Part shown: in pieces, positions 32,739 through 41,320 of the stretch | How the letters are laid out: every line of letters starts with the position of its first letter | Position numbering within the stretch: position 1 is the stretch's first letter | Assembly (NCBI RefSeq): GCF_011745145.1 | Contig: NZ_CP050191.1 | Span: 124,001 to 188,000 of the forward strand | DNA from: Mycobacterium sp. DL440 | GTDB lineage: Bacteria > Actinomycetota > Actinomycetes > Mycobacteriales > Mycobacteriaceae | DNA: 64,000 nt | Reading direction: 5' to 3' | Made by a program: the position numbers and the translations under genes | The notes under the pieces: generated by a model | The model's database searches: none | Seen by the model: only the letters and a program-made list of their open reading frames with translations | What the model was told of the DNA's origin: nothing

Positions 32739-35700
32739 GCGGTGTAGGGGCGCGGGCGACTGTAGAGGCCGCAGTGCGTCGTGAGCTGTTTGGCCCAGCT
32801 CCAGGAGATGAGCCGGCCGGCAAGCCCGTTGATTGCGCCAACCTTGCCCTTCAATTTCAATCGAAGGAAGAATGTGAGGGGCAGTTCCATGATCGTGACA
32901 CGGCGGAGGAGATACTCACCCGCTCCGATCCATTGCGCAGGTACGGCGTTGGCGTTCTCTATAGCGGCGGAACCCCTGATTCTGGGTCAGCAAGTGAGCC
33001 TCTCATCATCCCCGGGGTCTCGGCTAACGAGGGCGATATCGACCACCCCCCGCCAGAGGAGAAGGTCCGTGGCGGACACACGTATGCCGATTCCGACGAC
33101 TTCGACCTATCTGATGCGAACCGGCGTCGTCCGTCCGCCATGGCGATCTCGTTCAAAGTCCGAGTGCCCGAAGGCAGCTCGTTGAAGGTACTTGTGACCG
33201 GCGCTTACTACGACAAAGTTTCAGTAACTGCGCCCGAAAAGCCTCCAATGAACTGGCATGTGCGACGCCCATTTGCAATCGAGGGGTCGGTCTCGGCAGA
33301 TGCGCTGCTTCAGGATAAGAAGCGGACGGCCCCGACTATGACTCCCGTGGTTCTAGAACCGAAGATTCCGCCGCGGATTCAGCCGTCGGTGACAGCCTTT
33401 ACCCGTACCGTCCCAAATGAATCGGACCCCGATCTGCGGCTCGTGACACTTGCGGTCGTTAACAACGTCCTGGGCACCGGGCCCAATTCTGCATTCTTCC
33501 AGGTGGCGTTCACAGCTACGGCGGAAAATGGCCTGCGGATCGAGCCCTATCCGGATATCGAGCAGGCCGATAGCGATATCGAAGAAAATTCCATTGCACT
33601 CCTCTACCGGTATCAGCGTACATTCGCGATCGGGCATGGCTGTGCAGCTGAGTGGGATTCCGTTGTCGACTCCGGCACCACTTCGCCGTTTGTTCAACGC
33701 GTCGCAGCAGAATCATTGCCTGCTTATGAGGTTGTCAGTCTGACCCCGGATGTCTATGACGATCGAAACGGCGCGCGCACGCCAGTCAGCGTCAGCATGG
33801 AAGAGCTCGCGGCGGGATCAGATACCGGACGGGAGCAGATCGAGACAGTGCTGTCGCTCTACCGGCAGTGGATCGTCGATCGTCGATCGTCGGTCACGGA
33901 CCTTCCTGAGCGGTATCACGCCGCCGCAACGCGACATATGGATCTTTGCGATACAGCGCTCGATCGAATGGAAGAAGGCTGGCAGCTCGTAGGCTCCAAC
34001 CCACTTGCAACTCGCGCATTCCGGCTAGCTAATCAGGCGATGCTCTACCAACAACTCAGATCGCGGTTGCCGCTCAGGGCCCTTATCTTCGGTAAGGACA
34101 AGGTGTACCGTCCGGAAGGCGCGCATCCCGACCCCCAGCCCGATGAAAGATCAGGACGCTGGCGCGCGTTTCAGATCGCTTTCGTCCTGGCGAGTCTGCC
34201 GGAGTTGATCGACCCAAGTCATCACCGTCGCACCCTCGTCGATCTGATTTTCTTCCCTACGGGCGGCGGAAAAACCGAGGCATATCTTGGTGCTTCGGCA
34301 ATCTCGCTGCTCGCCAGGCGATTACGCGATAAGGCCGACGCGGGCACGGACACACTCATGCGGTACACCCTCCGCCTACTGACAGCGCAGCAGTTCATTC
34401 GCGCATCCTCACTGATTTGTGTCTTGGAGGATATGCGATCCAAACTTGAAAATGAGCTTGGGACAGCGCCTTTCGGGATCGGTGTATGGCTAGGCGGTGA
34501 GTCGACACCAAATAGATGGACTGCCGCCGACAAAAGTCTCAAGACGCTACAGCGCGACTACTACGCGCCAAACCAGTTCCTCCTCCTCAAATGCCCGTGG
34601 TGTGGCACCAAGATGGGGCCAGTCCGAAAGGCGAAAGGGCAAGACACTCCCGGTTACGTCAGGAGTGGGAACAAGATTGTCTTTCGCTGTATCGACGATC
34701 TCTGCCGATACGGTGGGGGCAAGAAGAGCCTGCCTGTGCACGTCGTCGACGAAGATATCTACGATACCCGGCCATCGATAGTGATTGGTACCGTCGATAA
34801 GTTCGCAACAATGGCGTGGCAGCCAGACGCTGGATCGCTCTTTGGTCTGAATAGCCATGGCGAAAGGGTTTTTTCCCCTCCTGGTTTGATTATCCAGGAT
34901 GAGCTACACCTGATCTCGGGACCACTCGGCTCGATGGTAGGGCTGTACGAACCCGTCATCGACGATCTCACAACGGACCGGCGCGACGGAGTGACGCTGC
35001 CCGCAAAGATCATCGCGTCGACCGCTACGGCGCGACGATACGAAGACCAGATCATGGGATTGTTCGGCCGCAACGAAGTCGCATTGTTTCCGCCCCATGG
35101 ACTGGAAGAGGGCCACTCATTCTTCGCCGAACCAGCAACACTGCCAGATGGCACACGTGCCCCAGGGCGCCGTTACGTCGGCGTAATGAGCTCATCACTG
35201 GGCTCCACGCAAACCGTCCAGGTTCGAGTTGCATGCGCCACTTTGCAAGCTGCGCAGACGATTCCAGATCCCGCGGATCGAGACGGTTACTGGACCAACC
35301 TCAACTTCCTGAATAGCCTGCGCGAGCTTGGTAATACGGTTTCGCTGCTGGCTTCAGATATTCCAGACTATTTAGTCGGAGTGCAGCGACGTGATGGGAT
35401 CACACCACGCTGGCCCAGCAACACGATGGAGCTCACGTCTCGCCGGAGGAGTGATGAGATTCCGAAAGCGATTGAAGAGCTTGAGGTCACTCTCCCCAGT
35501 GCCGACTGCATTGATATCTGCCTTGCATCCAACATCATTGAGGTCGGCGTGGACATCGACCGCTTGGGGTTGATGACAATCGTCGGTCAACCCAAGACGA
35601 CTGCGCAGTACATTCAAGTCAGTGGTCGCGTCGGACGCAACCCCAAGGCGCCTGGGCTTGTGCTAACCATCTACGGTGCCAACAAGCCCCGCGACCGAAG

Positions 35701-36193
35701 CCACTATGAACGCTTCCGCACATACCATCAACGCCTCTACGCTCAAGTCGAACCGACGTCGGTGACCTCGTTCGCTGAGCCGGTGCTTAAGCGAGCGCTA
35801 CATGCAGCGGCAATCTCGCGGATGCGCCAGGTATCGCCGAACTTAACGCCAGACCCTTTCCCGCAGAAAGCCTTCGACGAAGCGATAGCCTTACTGAGGA
35901 TGCGAGCCGAACTCGTTGATCCAGAGGAACTTCCGATATTCGATCACTGGGTTAAACAACGCTCAAGAGAGTGGCGAACTGGCGAGCGGACTGCTTGGGC
36001 CGCAACCAAGTACTTCAACGGTGACCCTCTTAACGGGCTCATGCGCCCAGCAGGCGAGCTAGCCGATCCCAACAACAAGACGGTGACCTGGGATACGCCG
36101 ATGAGTATGCGCAGTGTGGACGCCGAATGCCAAGTGCGGGTTACGTACGCGTACATCGATGACAATCGAGAGGCGGTGCCTAACGATGACTAG
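32735..36193 (+). CDS. drmA: DrmA-like helicase of a DISARM-like system
   Basis: The 1152-aa protein starts with GTG overlapping the previous stop. Motifs in order: Walker A FFPTGGGKTEAYLG near 505, a zinc-ribbon-like insert (LLKCPWCGTKMG...FRCIDDLCRYGG) near 618-655, motif II QDELHLISGPLG near 720, SAT-type motif ASTATARRYEDQ near 750, and a helicase C lobe (SNIIEVGVDIDRLGL, YIQVSGRVGRN) near 930-970. The PTGGGKTEAYLG and QDELHLI versions of the motifs, together with a DUF1998 gene immediately downstream, are characteristic of DrmA. The helicase acts with DrmB on incoming DNA in known DISARM. Confidence 0.85.
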   Translation: MSGVGARATVEAAVRRELFGPAPGDEPAGKPVDCANLALQFQSKEECEGQFHDRDTAEEILTRSDPLRRYGVGVLYSGGTPDSGSASEPLIIPGVSANEGDIDHPPPEEKVRGGHTYADSDDFDLSDANRRRPSAMAISFKVRVPEGSSLKVLVTGAYYDKVSVTAPEKPPMNWHVRRPFAIEGSVSADALLQDKKRTAPTMTPVVLEPKIPPRIQPSVTAFTRTVPNESDPDLRLVTLAVVNNVLGTGPNSAFFQVAFTATAENGLRIEPYPDIEQADSDIEENSIALLYRYQRTFAIGHGCAAEWDSVVDSGTTSPFVQRVAAESLPAYEVVSLTPDVYDDRNGARTPVSVSMEELAAGSDTGREQIETVLSLYRQWIVDRRSSVTDLPERYHAAATRHMDLCDTALDRMEEGWQLVGSNPLATRAFRLANQAMLYQQLRSRLPLRALIFGKDKVYRPEGAHPDPQPDERSGRWRAFQIAFVLASLPELIDPSHHRRTLVDLIFFPTGGGKTEAYLGASAISLLARRLRDKADAGTDTLMRYTLRLLTAQQFIRASSLICVLEDMRSKLENELGTAPFGIGVWLGGESTPNRWTAADKSLKTLQRDYYAPNQFLLLKCPWCGTKMGPVRKAKGQDTPGYVRSGNKIVFRCIDDLCRYGGGKKSLPVHVVDEDIYDTRPSIVIGTVDKFATMAWQPDAGSLFGLNSHGERVFSPPGLIIQDELHLISGPLGSMVGLYEPVIDDLTTDRRDGVTLPAKIIASTATARRYEDQIMGLFGRNEVALFPPHGLEEGHSFFAEPATLPDGTRAPGRRYVGVMSSSLGSTQTVQVRVACATLQAAQTIPDPADRDGYWTNLNFLNSLRELGNTVSLLASDIPDYLVGVQRRDGITPRWPSNTMELTSRRRSDEIPKAIEELEVTLPSADCIDICLASNIIEVGVDIDRLGLMTIVGQPKTTAQYIQVSGRVGRNPKAPGLVLTIYGANKPRDRSHYERFRTYHQRLYAQVEPTSVTSFAEPVLKRALHAAAISRMRQVSPNLTPDPFPQKAFDEAIALLRMRAELVDPEELPIFDHWVKQRSREWRTGERTAWAATKYFNGDPLNGLMRPAGELADPNNKTVTWDTPMSMRSVDAECQVRVTYAYIDDNREAVPNDD

Positions 36194-38105
36194 CGGGAAC
36201 ATGAGGCGGGCTCAGCTCGTGACTCCATTCGGCGTGGGCGCAATGAGTGTCCTCGTCGACGGAACGTCCGTAATCACAGCCGGCCTTGACCATTGGTTTC
36301 CCCGCGACAACCAGGACCTCGTCCTTCAGGATTTCGTAGTCCACGACTGGCGGCTCGAATCGCGCCTGAAGGTCAAGGAATTCCGGTTGCCGCCCGACTA
36401 CAGGCCTGGCTTTGGCGACGATCGACGCAATACTAAACTCTCGGTACCTGCCTTGCGCTTTCCCCGCTACGCATTCTGCATGTACTGCAAGAGACTGAAG
36501 ACAGTACCGCTTAGTTTCCAAGATGCGGTGCGATGCGAAGACCCAGCCCATATCGGCGGTAAGGGCAAGGGGCCGAAGATGTCCCAGGTGCCGTTTGTCG
36601 CAATTTGCGAGGCTGGACACCTTGATGACTTTCCGTTTCGGGAGTGGGTGCATCGCACTGCAACTCCCAATTGCAGCGGTACGTTGCGGTTGGTGTCAAC
36701 TGGGGCTGGAGGCCTGGAGGGCCAAGTAGTCCGTTGTGGCTACGATGCCAAGAACCAAAGGGACGAGCGGCAAGGCTGTGGCGCGACTCGCACGCTGATG
36801 GGAGTCACGATGGCTGGCCGCCGGGACAAAGATGGTAATGAGTCCACAGTTCTCACTCAGGAGCTCGATAAGAGTGCGCCGTATTTTTGCACCGGTGCAC
36901 GCCCCTGGTTGCATGAATTGAGCGGGACCTGCGACCAGCCGGTACGAGGTGCGCTCCGTGCGGCAGGGAACGTCTACTTCCCGCGGGTGGAATCGTCAAT
37001 CTTCCTGCCTCAGAAGATCGGTGCGGTTAGCGGTGCGATGCGGACGCTTCTTGAGCGCCCGGATGTGAGTCCCGTACTTGACGCCGTACATGCCTTCGTT
37101 GGTGCTGACGCCACAGCAGCGCAGATTCGTATGCAGTTGCCTGGCGAACTGTTCGACTCTCATTCCGACGCCGAACTGGTTGACGCCTATAGAGACCGGT
37201 ACGGGATCGGGGAAGTGAACGCGACTGAAGGCGATGAAGACTCGGAAGATCTCGATATCTGGAGGTATCCCGAGTTCAAGATGATCCGCGAGACGCCTGA
37301 CGACGACGCTCTTCGCGCGTCAGACCCGGGCGTTCCCCCGGACCTTCGTTCGCACGTCGAGCGTGTCCGCAGTGTGACGGTCCTGCAAGAAACTCGTGCC
37401 ATGCGCGGGTTCACGCGCGGTCGCGACAGCGATCTCAAGGTTCCGGTCGGAAAGGCGCTCCTGCGTCGCCACCCCCTCGAACCGGATAGGGACTGGCTGC
37501 CGGCGTACGTAGTCAGGGGTGAAGGCATCTATCTCGAGCTGGACGCAGACAACCTCATTCGTTGGGAGTCCCGAGGGGATGTTCAGCAACGGGTTGATCA
37601 AATCGGAGCTCAATACGGGAAGGTGATATCTGACCGTGGAGGGCGACCCCGCGACATCAGCCCGCGCATGGTTATGCTGCATACGCTGGCTCACCTGCTA
37701 ATTAACGAACTTGTCTTCACATGCGGCTACAGCTCGGCGTCACTTCGTGAACGCCTATATGTATCGCGCGACGCCCCACGCACGATGGCGGGGCTGCTGA
37801 TCTACACGGCTGCTGGCGATTCTGAAGGCACAATGGGCGGGCTCGTTCGAATGGCTCGGAGAGATCATCTTCGGCCGATTTTCACTGCAGCGCTCAACGA
37901 CGCACGTTGGTGTTCGACCGACCCAGTCTGTATGGACGCAGGCCAAAGGGGCCAGGGACCGGATTCATGCAACCTCGCCGCGTGCCATGGATGCTCACTG
38001 TTGCCCGAAACCAGTTGCGAGGAATTCAACCGGTTTCTGGATCGCGGGCTGGTTATTGGAACGTTTGATGATCCGACGCTCGGATACTTCTCGGACTTCA
38101 GCTAG
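36186..38105 (+). CDS. drmB: DrmB-like protein (DUF1998) of a DISARM-like system
   Basis: The 639-aa protein starts at ATG 36186, eight bases before the end of drmA. The N-terminus (RRAQLVTPFGVGAMSVLVDG) is typical of DrmB. A CMYCKRLK...RCEDPAH pair near residue 98 may bind zinc, and the C-terminal DUF1998 region has HTLAHLLINELVFTCGYSSAS, GTMGGLVRMAR and a cysteine cluster (CSTDPVCMD...CNLAACHGCSLLPETSCEEFNR) near 576-620. In DISARM, DrmA and DrmB form a complex that binds phage DNA ends. It is the last gene of the operon; no PLD nuclease (DrmC) follows. Confidence 0.85.
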   Translation: MTSGNMRRAQLVTPFGVGAMSVLVDGTSVITAGLDHWFPRDNQDLVLQDFVVHDWRLESRLKVKEFRLPPDYRPGFGDDRRNTKLSVPALRFPRYAFCMYCKRLKTVPLSFQDAVRCEDPAHIGGKGKGPKMSQVPFVAICEAGHLDDFPFREWVHRTATPNCSGTLRLVSTGAGGLEGQVVRCGYDAKNQRDERQGCGATRTLMGVTMAGRRDKDGNESTVLTQELDKSAPYFCTGARPWLHELSGTCDQPVRGALRAAGNVYFPRVESSIFLPQKIGAVSGAMRTLLERPDVSPVLDAVHAFVGADATAAQIRMQLPGELFDSHSDAELVDAYRDRYGIGEVNATEGDEDSEDLDIWRYPEFKMIRETPDDDALRASDPGVPPDLRSHVERVRSVTVLQETRAMRGFTRGRDSDLKVPVGKALLRRHPLEPDRDWLPAYVVRGEGIYLELDADNLIRWESRGDVQQRVDQIGAQYGKVISDRGGRPRDISPRMVMLHTLAHLLINELVFTCGYSSASLRERLYVSRDAPRTMAGLLIYTAAGDSEGTMGGLVRMARRDHLRPIFTAALNDARWCSTDPVCMDAGQRGQGPDSCNLAACHGCSLLPETSCEEFNRFLDRGLVIGTFDDPTLGYFSDFS

Positions 38106-38514
38106 CTGCGGGCGGCTGCCGCACGTGCCGAGAATCGCGAGTAGTCTTTGCCGGGCGTCGATTTGGGGATCGCGTGCAGTGGTGGGTTTGGACGCTGAGG
38201 AGGTGGTGAGTGCCCGTTGTTGAGTCCACCCGGTCTTAGAGTCGGGTTTGTTTGATCCGGATTCAGTTGATCTCGCAGGCCACCGGGGTGCGGGAGCACC
38301 TGCATGCCGCGGCGTACTCGGCGGGTGTTCGGCAGCCCGGTGCTGAGTGACGGTGTCGGTGGTTGTGCTCGTGCTTGAAGTCACCTCAGCCCAGCAGAGT
38401 TCGCCTGGGCGGAGCGGGGTTGGTTGGCGACAGGCTCCCCTCAAGGTCACCTATTCGGCCATTGACCATCAAGTTCGGCGAATCGTTTCCGCACCTGCCC
38501 CGCGTGCTTGGCGT
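38106..38514. other. 409-bp non-coding stretch after drmB
   Basis: Only short unsupported frames are present. Codon bias in the minus frame at 38102-38305 hints at a decayed gene, but I cannot assign it. No clear hairpin terminator or att-like repeat was found. Confidence 0.4.
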
Positions 38515-39537
38515 TCACGGCTTGACGGCTCTCGGCTCCCGCTTCGCGACCCCCGGCAGATCATGCCGATGGCGCGCGGAAGAGGCGTTTACGACGGCGT
38601 CGCGGTAGTCCTTCATGGCTGTGCCAAATTCGAAGATCGCTGCGCTATCTAGCTGTGGTAGTCCAACGGTGTAGCGACTGCAGATTAGTTTTGCAGGGAG
38701 GCTGCCACACGTTAGTACGGCCTGGGTACCGGCAACCATCTTGTCGAGATAGTTGATCCTGTTGCGAAAGAACTTTTCATGAGGATCGAACATTGCCAAT
38801 CGTTCAACCGGCAATACGTAGCCAGGTGGAGGTTCGTGCAGCTTTGACCACCCGTATTCGGCGTACGACTGCAACTGCGACGGCACCTGGGCTTCGCGAA
38901 AGAGTGCCATGCTCGTCCGCTGCAGTGTGCGCTGTACCTCCGACGACTGGCGGTCTGTGAGCGGAGACAACCACGACGGTAGCCAAATCAGGTTTGGCAT
39001 GAACGAGTACAGCCACGGGTCTGCACCAGCAAGTGTTCTGTCGGGCATGTCCCGCCAGATATGGCAGGCGGTGAATCCGCGCCACGGCTTGCGATCGCGA
39101 TAGGGATGGTCGAGCGGGGCTGACACTACGCACGTGAGCGGAAGCTTCTTGATGATCGAGTTGTCGTCCCGAAGGTAGCCGTCGTCGCGGGGCGCGCCCC
39201 ACGACTCTGGACCTTGGTCGTATCTGCAGGAGCGGTCCCGGACACACCAAGGCACGATTACCGGTAACTGGCTGTAGCCCTGTGGTGACCACCAGATGCC
39301 GAGTTTCTCGATAAGCCTGTTGGTGATATCCATGAACTCGTGGCTGGGCGCTCCAGAGACGTCGCCGCCCTCCTGCATACCGCGGGCTAGGTAGGCATAC
39401 AGCGCTTTGGATCGCGGTGCGTGTTCCGCGACAACACTGCTCTGGCTGAGCCGGTCGAGTTCATGCGCGATCTCGACTGACCCATCAATCCCCGTCACAG
39501 CCAGAATCGTAGGCTGTCGCTCCATGACAGCCGTCAC
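38515..39537 (-). CDS. Unknown protein between DISARM-like and McrBC genes
   Basis: The 340-aa frame starts with GTG 39537 (ATG 39525, MERQPTILAVTG, is also possible). The protein is soluble, tryptophan- and proline-rich (GIWWSPQGYSQLPVIVPWCV, KPWRGFTACHIWRDMPDRT, FMPNLIWLPSWLSPLTDRQ) and has a CVRDRSC cysteine pair. The HIWRDMP and conserved tryptophans suggest a recognition or nuclease-like fold, but no known catalytic motif is clear. It is a single gene on the opposite strand to drmB, inside the defence island, and may belong with McrBC or be an independent defence gene. Confidence 0.6.
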   Translation of the reverse strand: MTAVMERQPTILAVTGIDGSVEIAHELDRLSQSSVVAEHAPRSKALYAYLARGMQEGGDVSGAPSHEFMDITNRLIEKLGIWWSPQGYSQLPVIVPWCVRDRSCRYDQGPESWGAPRDDGYLRDDNSIIKKLPLTCVVSAPLDHPYRDRKPWRGFTACHIWRDMPDRTLAGADPWLYSFMPNLIWLPSWLSPLTDRQSSEVQRTLQRTSMALFREAQVPSQLQSYAEYGWSKLHEPPPGYVLPVERLAMFDPHEKFFRNRINYLDKMVAGTQAVLTCGSLPAKLICSRYTVGLPQLDSAAIFEFGTAMKDYRDAVVNASSARHRHDLPGVAKREPRAVKP

Positions 39538-39705
39538 GCCGTCGTCTCATCCTGTTCCCGTGGACGCGAGTGCACAGGTACAGAACGAAACAAACTCCTG
39601 GATCGGCGGTGGCCCCGATCGAATTCGAAGCACCGCACCGGCCAGTCAGGTCGCATGACCGGAACTGTCACCTGATCGTGCAGCAGACCCGAACTTGCCG
39701 AGGAG

Positions 39706-40062
39706 TTGTTGTTATTCCAAGAATCTGGATGTCACGCAAGCGGCTATCAGACCTCTGGGGGTCTGTTGGTGCTTGCCGGTTCTAAAGGTCGCTCTGCGCT
39801 CCGTCCGTCGGCTCGGGCCGGCCTCGCGGCGCATCGAGACGTCCTGCTACAGGAGGGCATTATCAAGATTGGGGGCGAGGAAATCGTTTTCCTGAAAGAC
39901 CATCTGTTGTCCAGCCCGTCAGCCGCAGGTTCTGTGCTGGTTGGTGGCGATACCAACGGACGCGCCAACTGGCGTGATGGCCAGGGTCGATCCATAAACG
40001 ATCTCGAACAAATGGCCCTGTCGGCGGCGGAAGAGACACACCTCAACGAATCTTCACAGTAG
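39706..40062 (+). pseudogene. C-terminal fragment with a DUF4357 domain
   Basis: The frame ends with GGLLVLAGSKGRSALRPS, then LLQEGIIKIGGEEIVFLKDH and SPSAAGSVLVGGDTNGRANW, which is the DUF4357 pattern found at the C-terminus of GIY-YIG and related nucleases. The codons before it (to 39706) do not form a nuclease domain and no good start is seen, so the gene seems truncated at its 5' side. It overlaps the end of mcrC by 20 bp on the opposite strand. Confidence 0.55.
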
Positions 40063-41320
40063 GATGCCGCGGCGCGCGCAGTCGGGGGTACGAAATACCG
40101 GTGCTTGACATCGATTTCAACCAACTGGCGAGGTGATCAGCGAGGTGATCGGCGGCGCTTTCCGGATCGGGCTCGTCGGTGTTCCAGTTGATGCCGCGGA
40201 TATCCACTGGCCCGATGCCGACCCGCTCGCCGACTTCCTCACTGCTGAACCCGATGACGACTGCGGCATTGACTCCATACCCTGTCGCGAATGTCGTAAT
40301 CTGATTCAGATCGGCACGACCGATTGATCCGTCAGGGGAGATTTTGTACTTGATATCTCCGACTGCGGCCGAGTCCCCAAACACCAGATCTGGGTTGAGT
40401 TTCCGCTTCCTGTCGCCGGTCACAACGATCCCTCGTTTGGTGATGTTCCAGTGCGTTCCTAGGCGCTGAGACAAGCTGTTTCGCACACCGGCCTCGACTG
40501 CGTCGGGCGTTCTACACAGGAATGTCCACATGCTGTGGGCACCTTGCTGTATCGCGACACTGCTTCCTTTTAGGATCAGAAGTGCTAAGGGGAGGGCATC
40601 CTTGTAGATGCGCGTGAGCGCGTCGAGGCGCACCATCGTGTCCCAATATTCGAGGTCACCGACGTCACTTAGCCGGTATTGAATCCGTCGGCATCGCGCG
40701 TGCAGGTCATCGGACAGGCCAGGCCACCCCTGCAGTCGAAGCGAGGCGGCTTTCAAGACCCGGTTCAAACTTGTGTCATCGCTTCGTAGGTCGTAGTCGC
40801 AGCGGATTACGGGTCGACCCACGAGAACCGAACGCGCGGTCTTCACTGTATGAATGCGTGCACGTGCGCATGCGAGATCTCCAGTAACACGGGTGTAGTC
40901 GCTTACCAAGCCATGCCGGAGCAGCTCTTCACAAGATTGAACAAACCACATTGCGATGACGTTGAAGAAGCTTGGATCGGAGCCGAGCTGAGTTCGCTCG
41001 AGCAGGTGGCGAGGGAATTGCTCTGATGCTGCGAACAGATACAACAGGTGCGCAAGCGCGATCTTGGGCTCGACGATGATCTGAGTGTGTTCAAGTCCGA
41101 TCACACCGATTGCATCTGACACCCGAACCCGATATTCGGAGCCGGCGACCCCGTGGCAGCGCACTACGGTCCTCGGCGACTGTTCTTCGTTAGATTCGTC
41201 GCTGCCCCACCATCGCCTCTGCGATGCGAGCCTCTCGCCGATGTGCTGGAGGCTGGTTACTTCCTCGTTCGTCAGCATCACCGTTGTGTCGGATGACTCA
41301 GTGAGTCGCACGGTTCTCAT
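40043..41320 (-). CDS. mcrC: McrC-like nuclease subunit of a methylation-dependent restriction system
   Basis: I chose ATG 41320 because it overlaps the mcrB stop (ATGA). The 425-aa protein has the McrC plan: an N-terminal DNA/partner-binding half (GVIGLEHTQIIVEPKI, HLLYLFAASEQF), a central helical region (DDTSLNRVLKAASLRL) and a C-terminal PDDEXK nuclease with KLNPDLVFGDSAAVGDIKYK (D...D-x-K, about residues 315-335). McrC cuts when activated by the McrB GTPase translocating on DNA with modified cytosines. The 3' end overlaps a DUF4357 fragment on the other strand. Confidence 0.88.
   Translation of the reverse strand: MRTVRLTESSDTTVMLTNEEVTSLQHIGERLASQRRWWGSDESNEEQSPRTVVRCHGVAGSEYRVRVSDAIGVIGLEHTQIIVEPKIALAHLLYLFAASEQFPRHLLERTQLGSDPSFFNVIAMWFVQSCEELLRHGLVSDYTRVTGDLACARARIHTVKTARSVLVGRPVIRCDYDLRSDDTSLNRVLKAASLRLQGWPGLSDDLHARCRRIQYRLSDVGDLEYWDTMVRLDALTRIYKDALPLALLILKGSSVAIQQGAHSMWTFLCRTPDAVEAGVRNSLSQRLGTHWNITKRGIVVTGDRKRKLNPDLVFGDSAAVGDIKYKISPDGSIGRADLNQITTFATGYGVNAAVVIGFSSEEVGERVGIGPVDIRGINWNTDEPDPESAADHLADHLASWLKSMSSTGISYPRLRAPRHPTVKIR

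Noticed and set aside
38102..38305. Possible REP13E12/DUF222-HNH gene tail on the minus strand
   Set aside because: The proline-rich frame is suggestive, but no HNH motif or repeat boundary is present, so I cannot support it.
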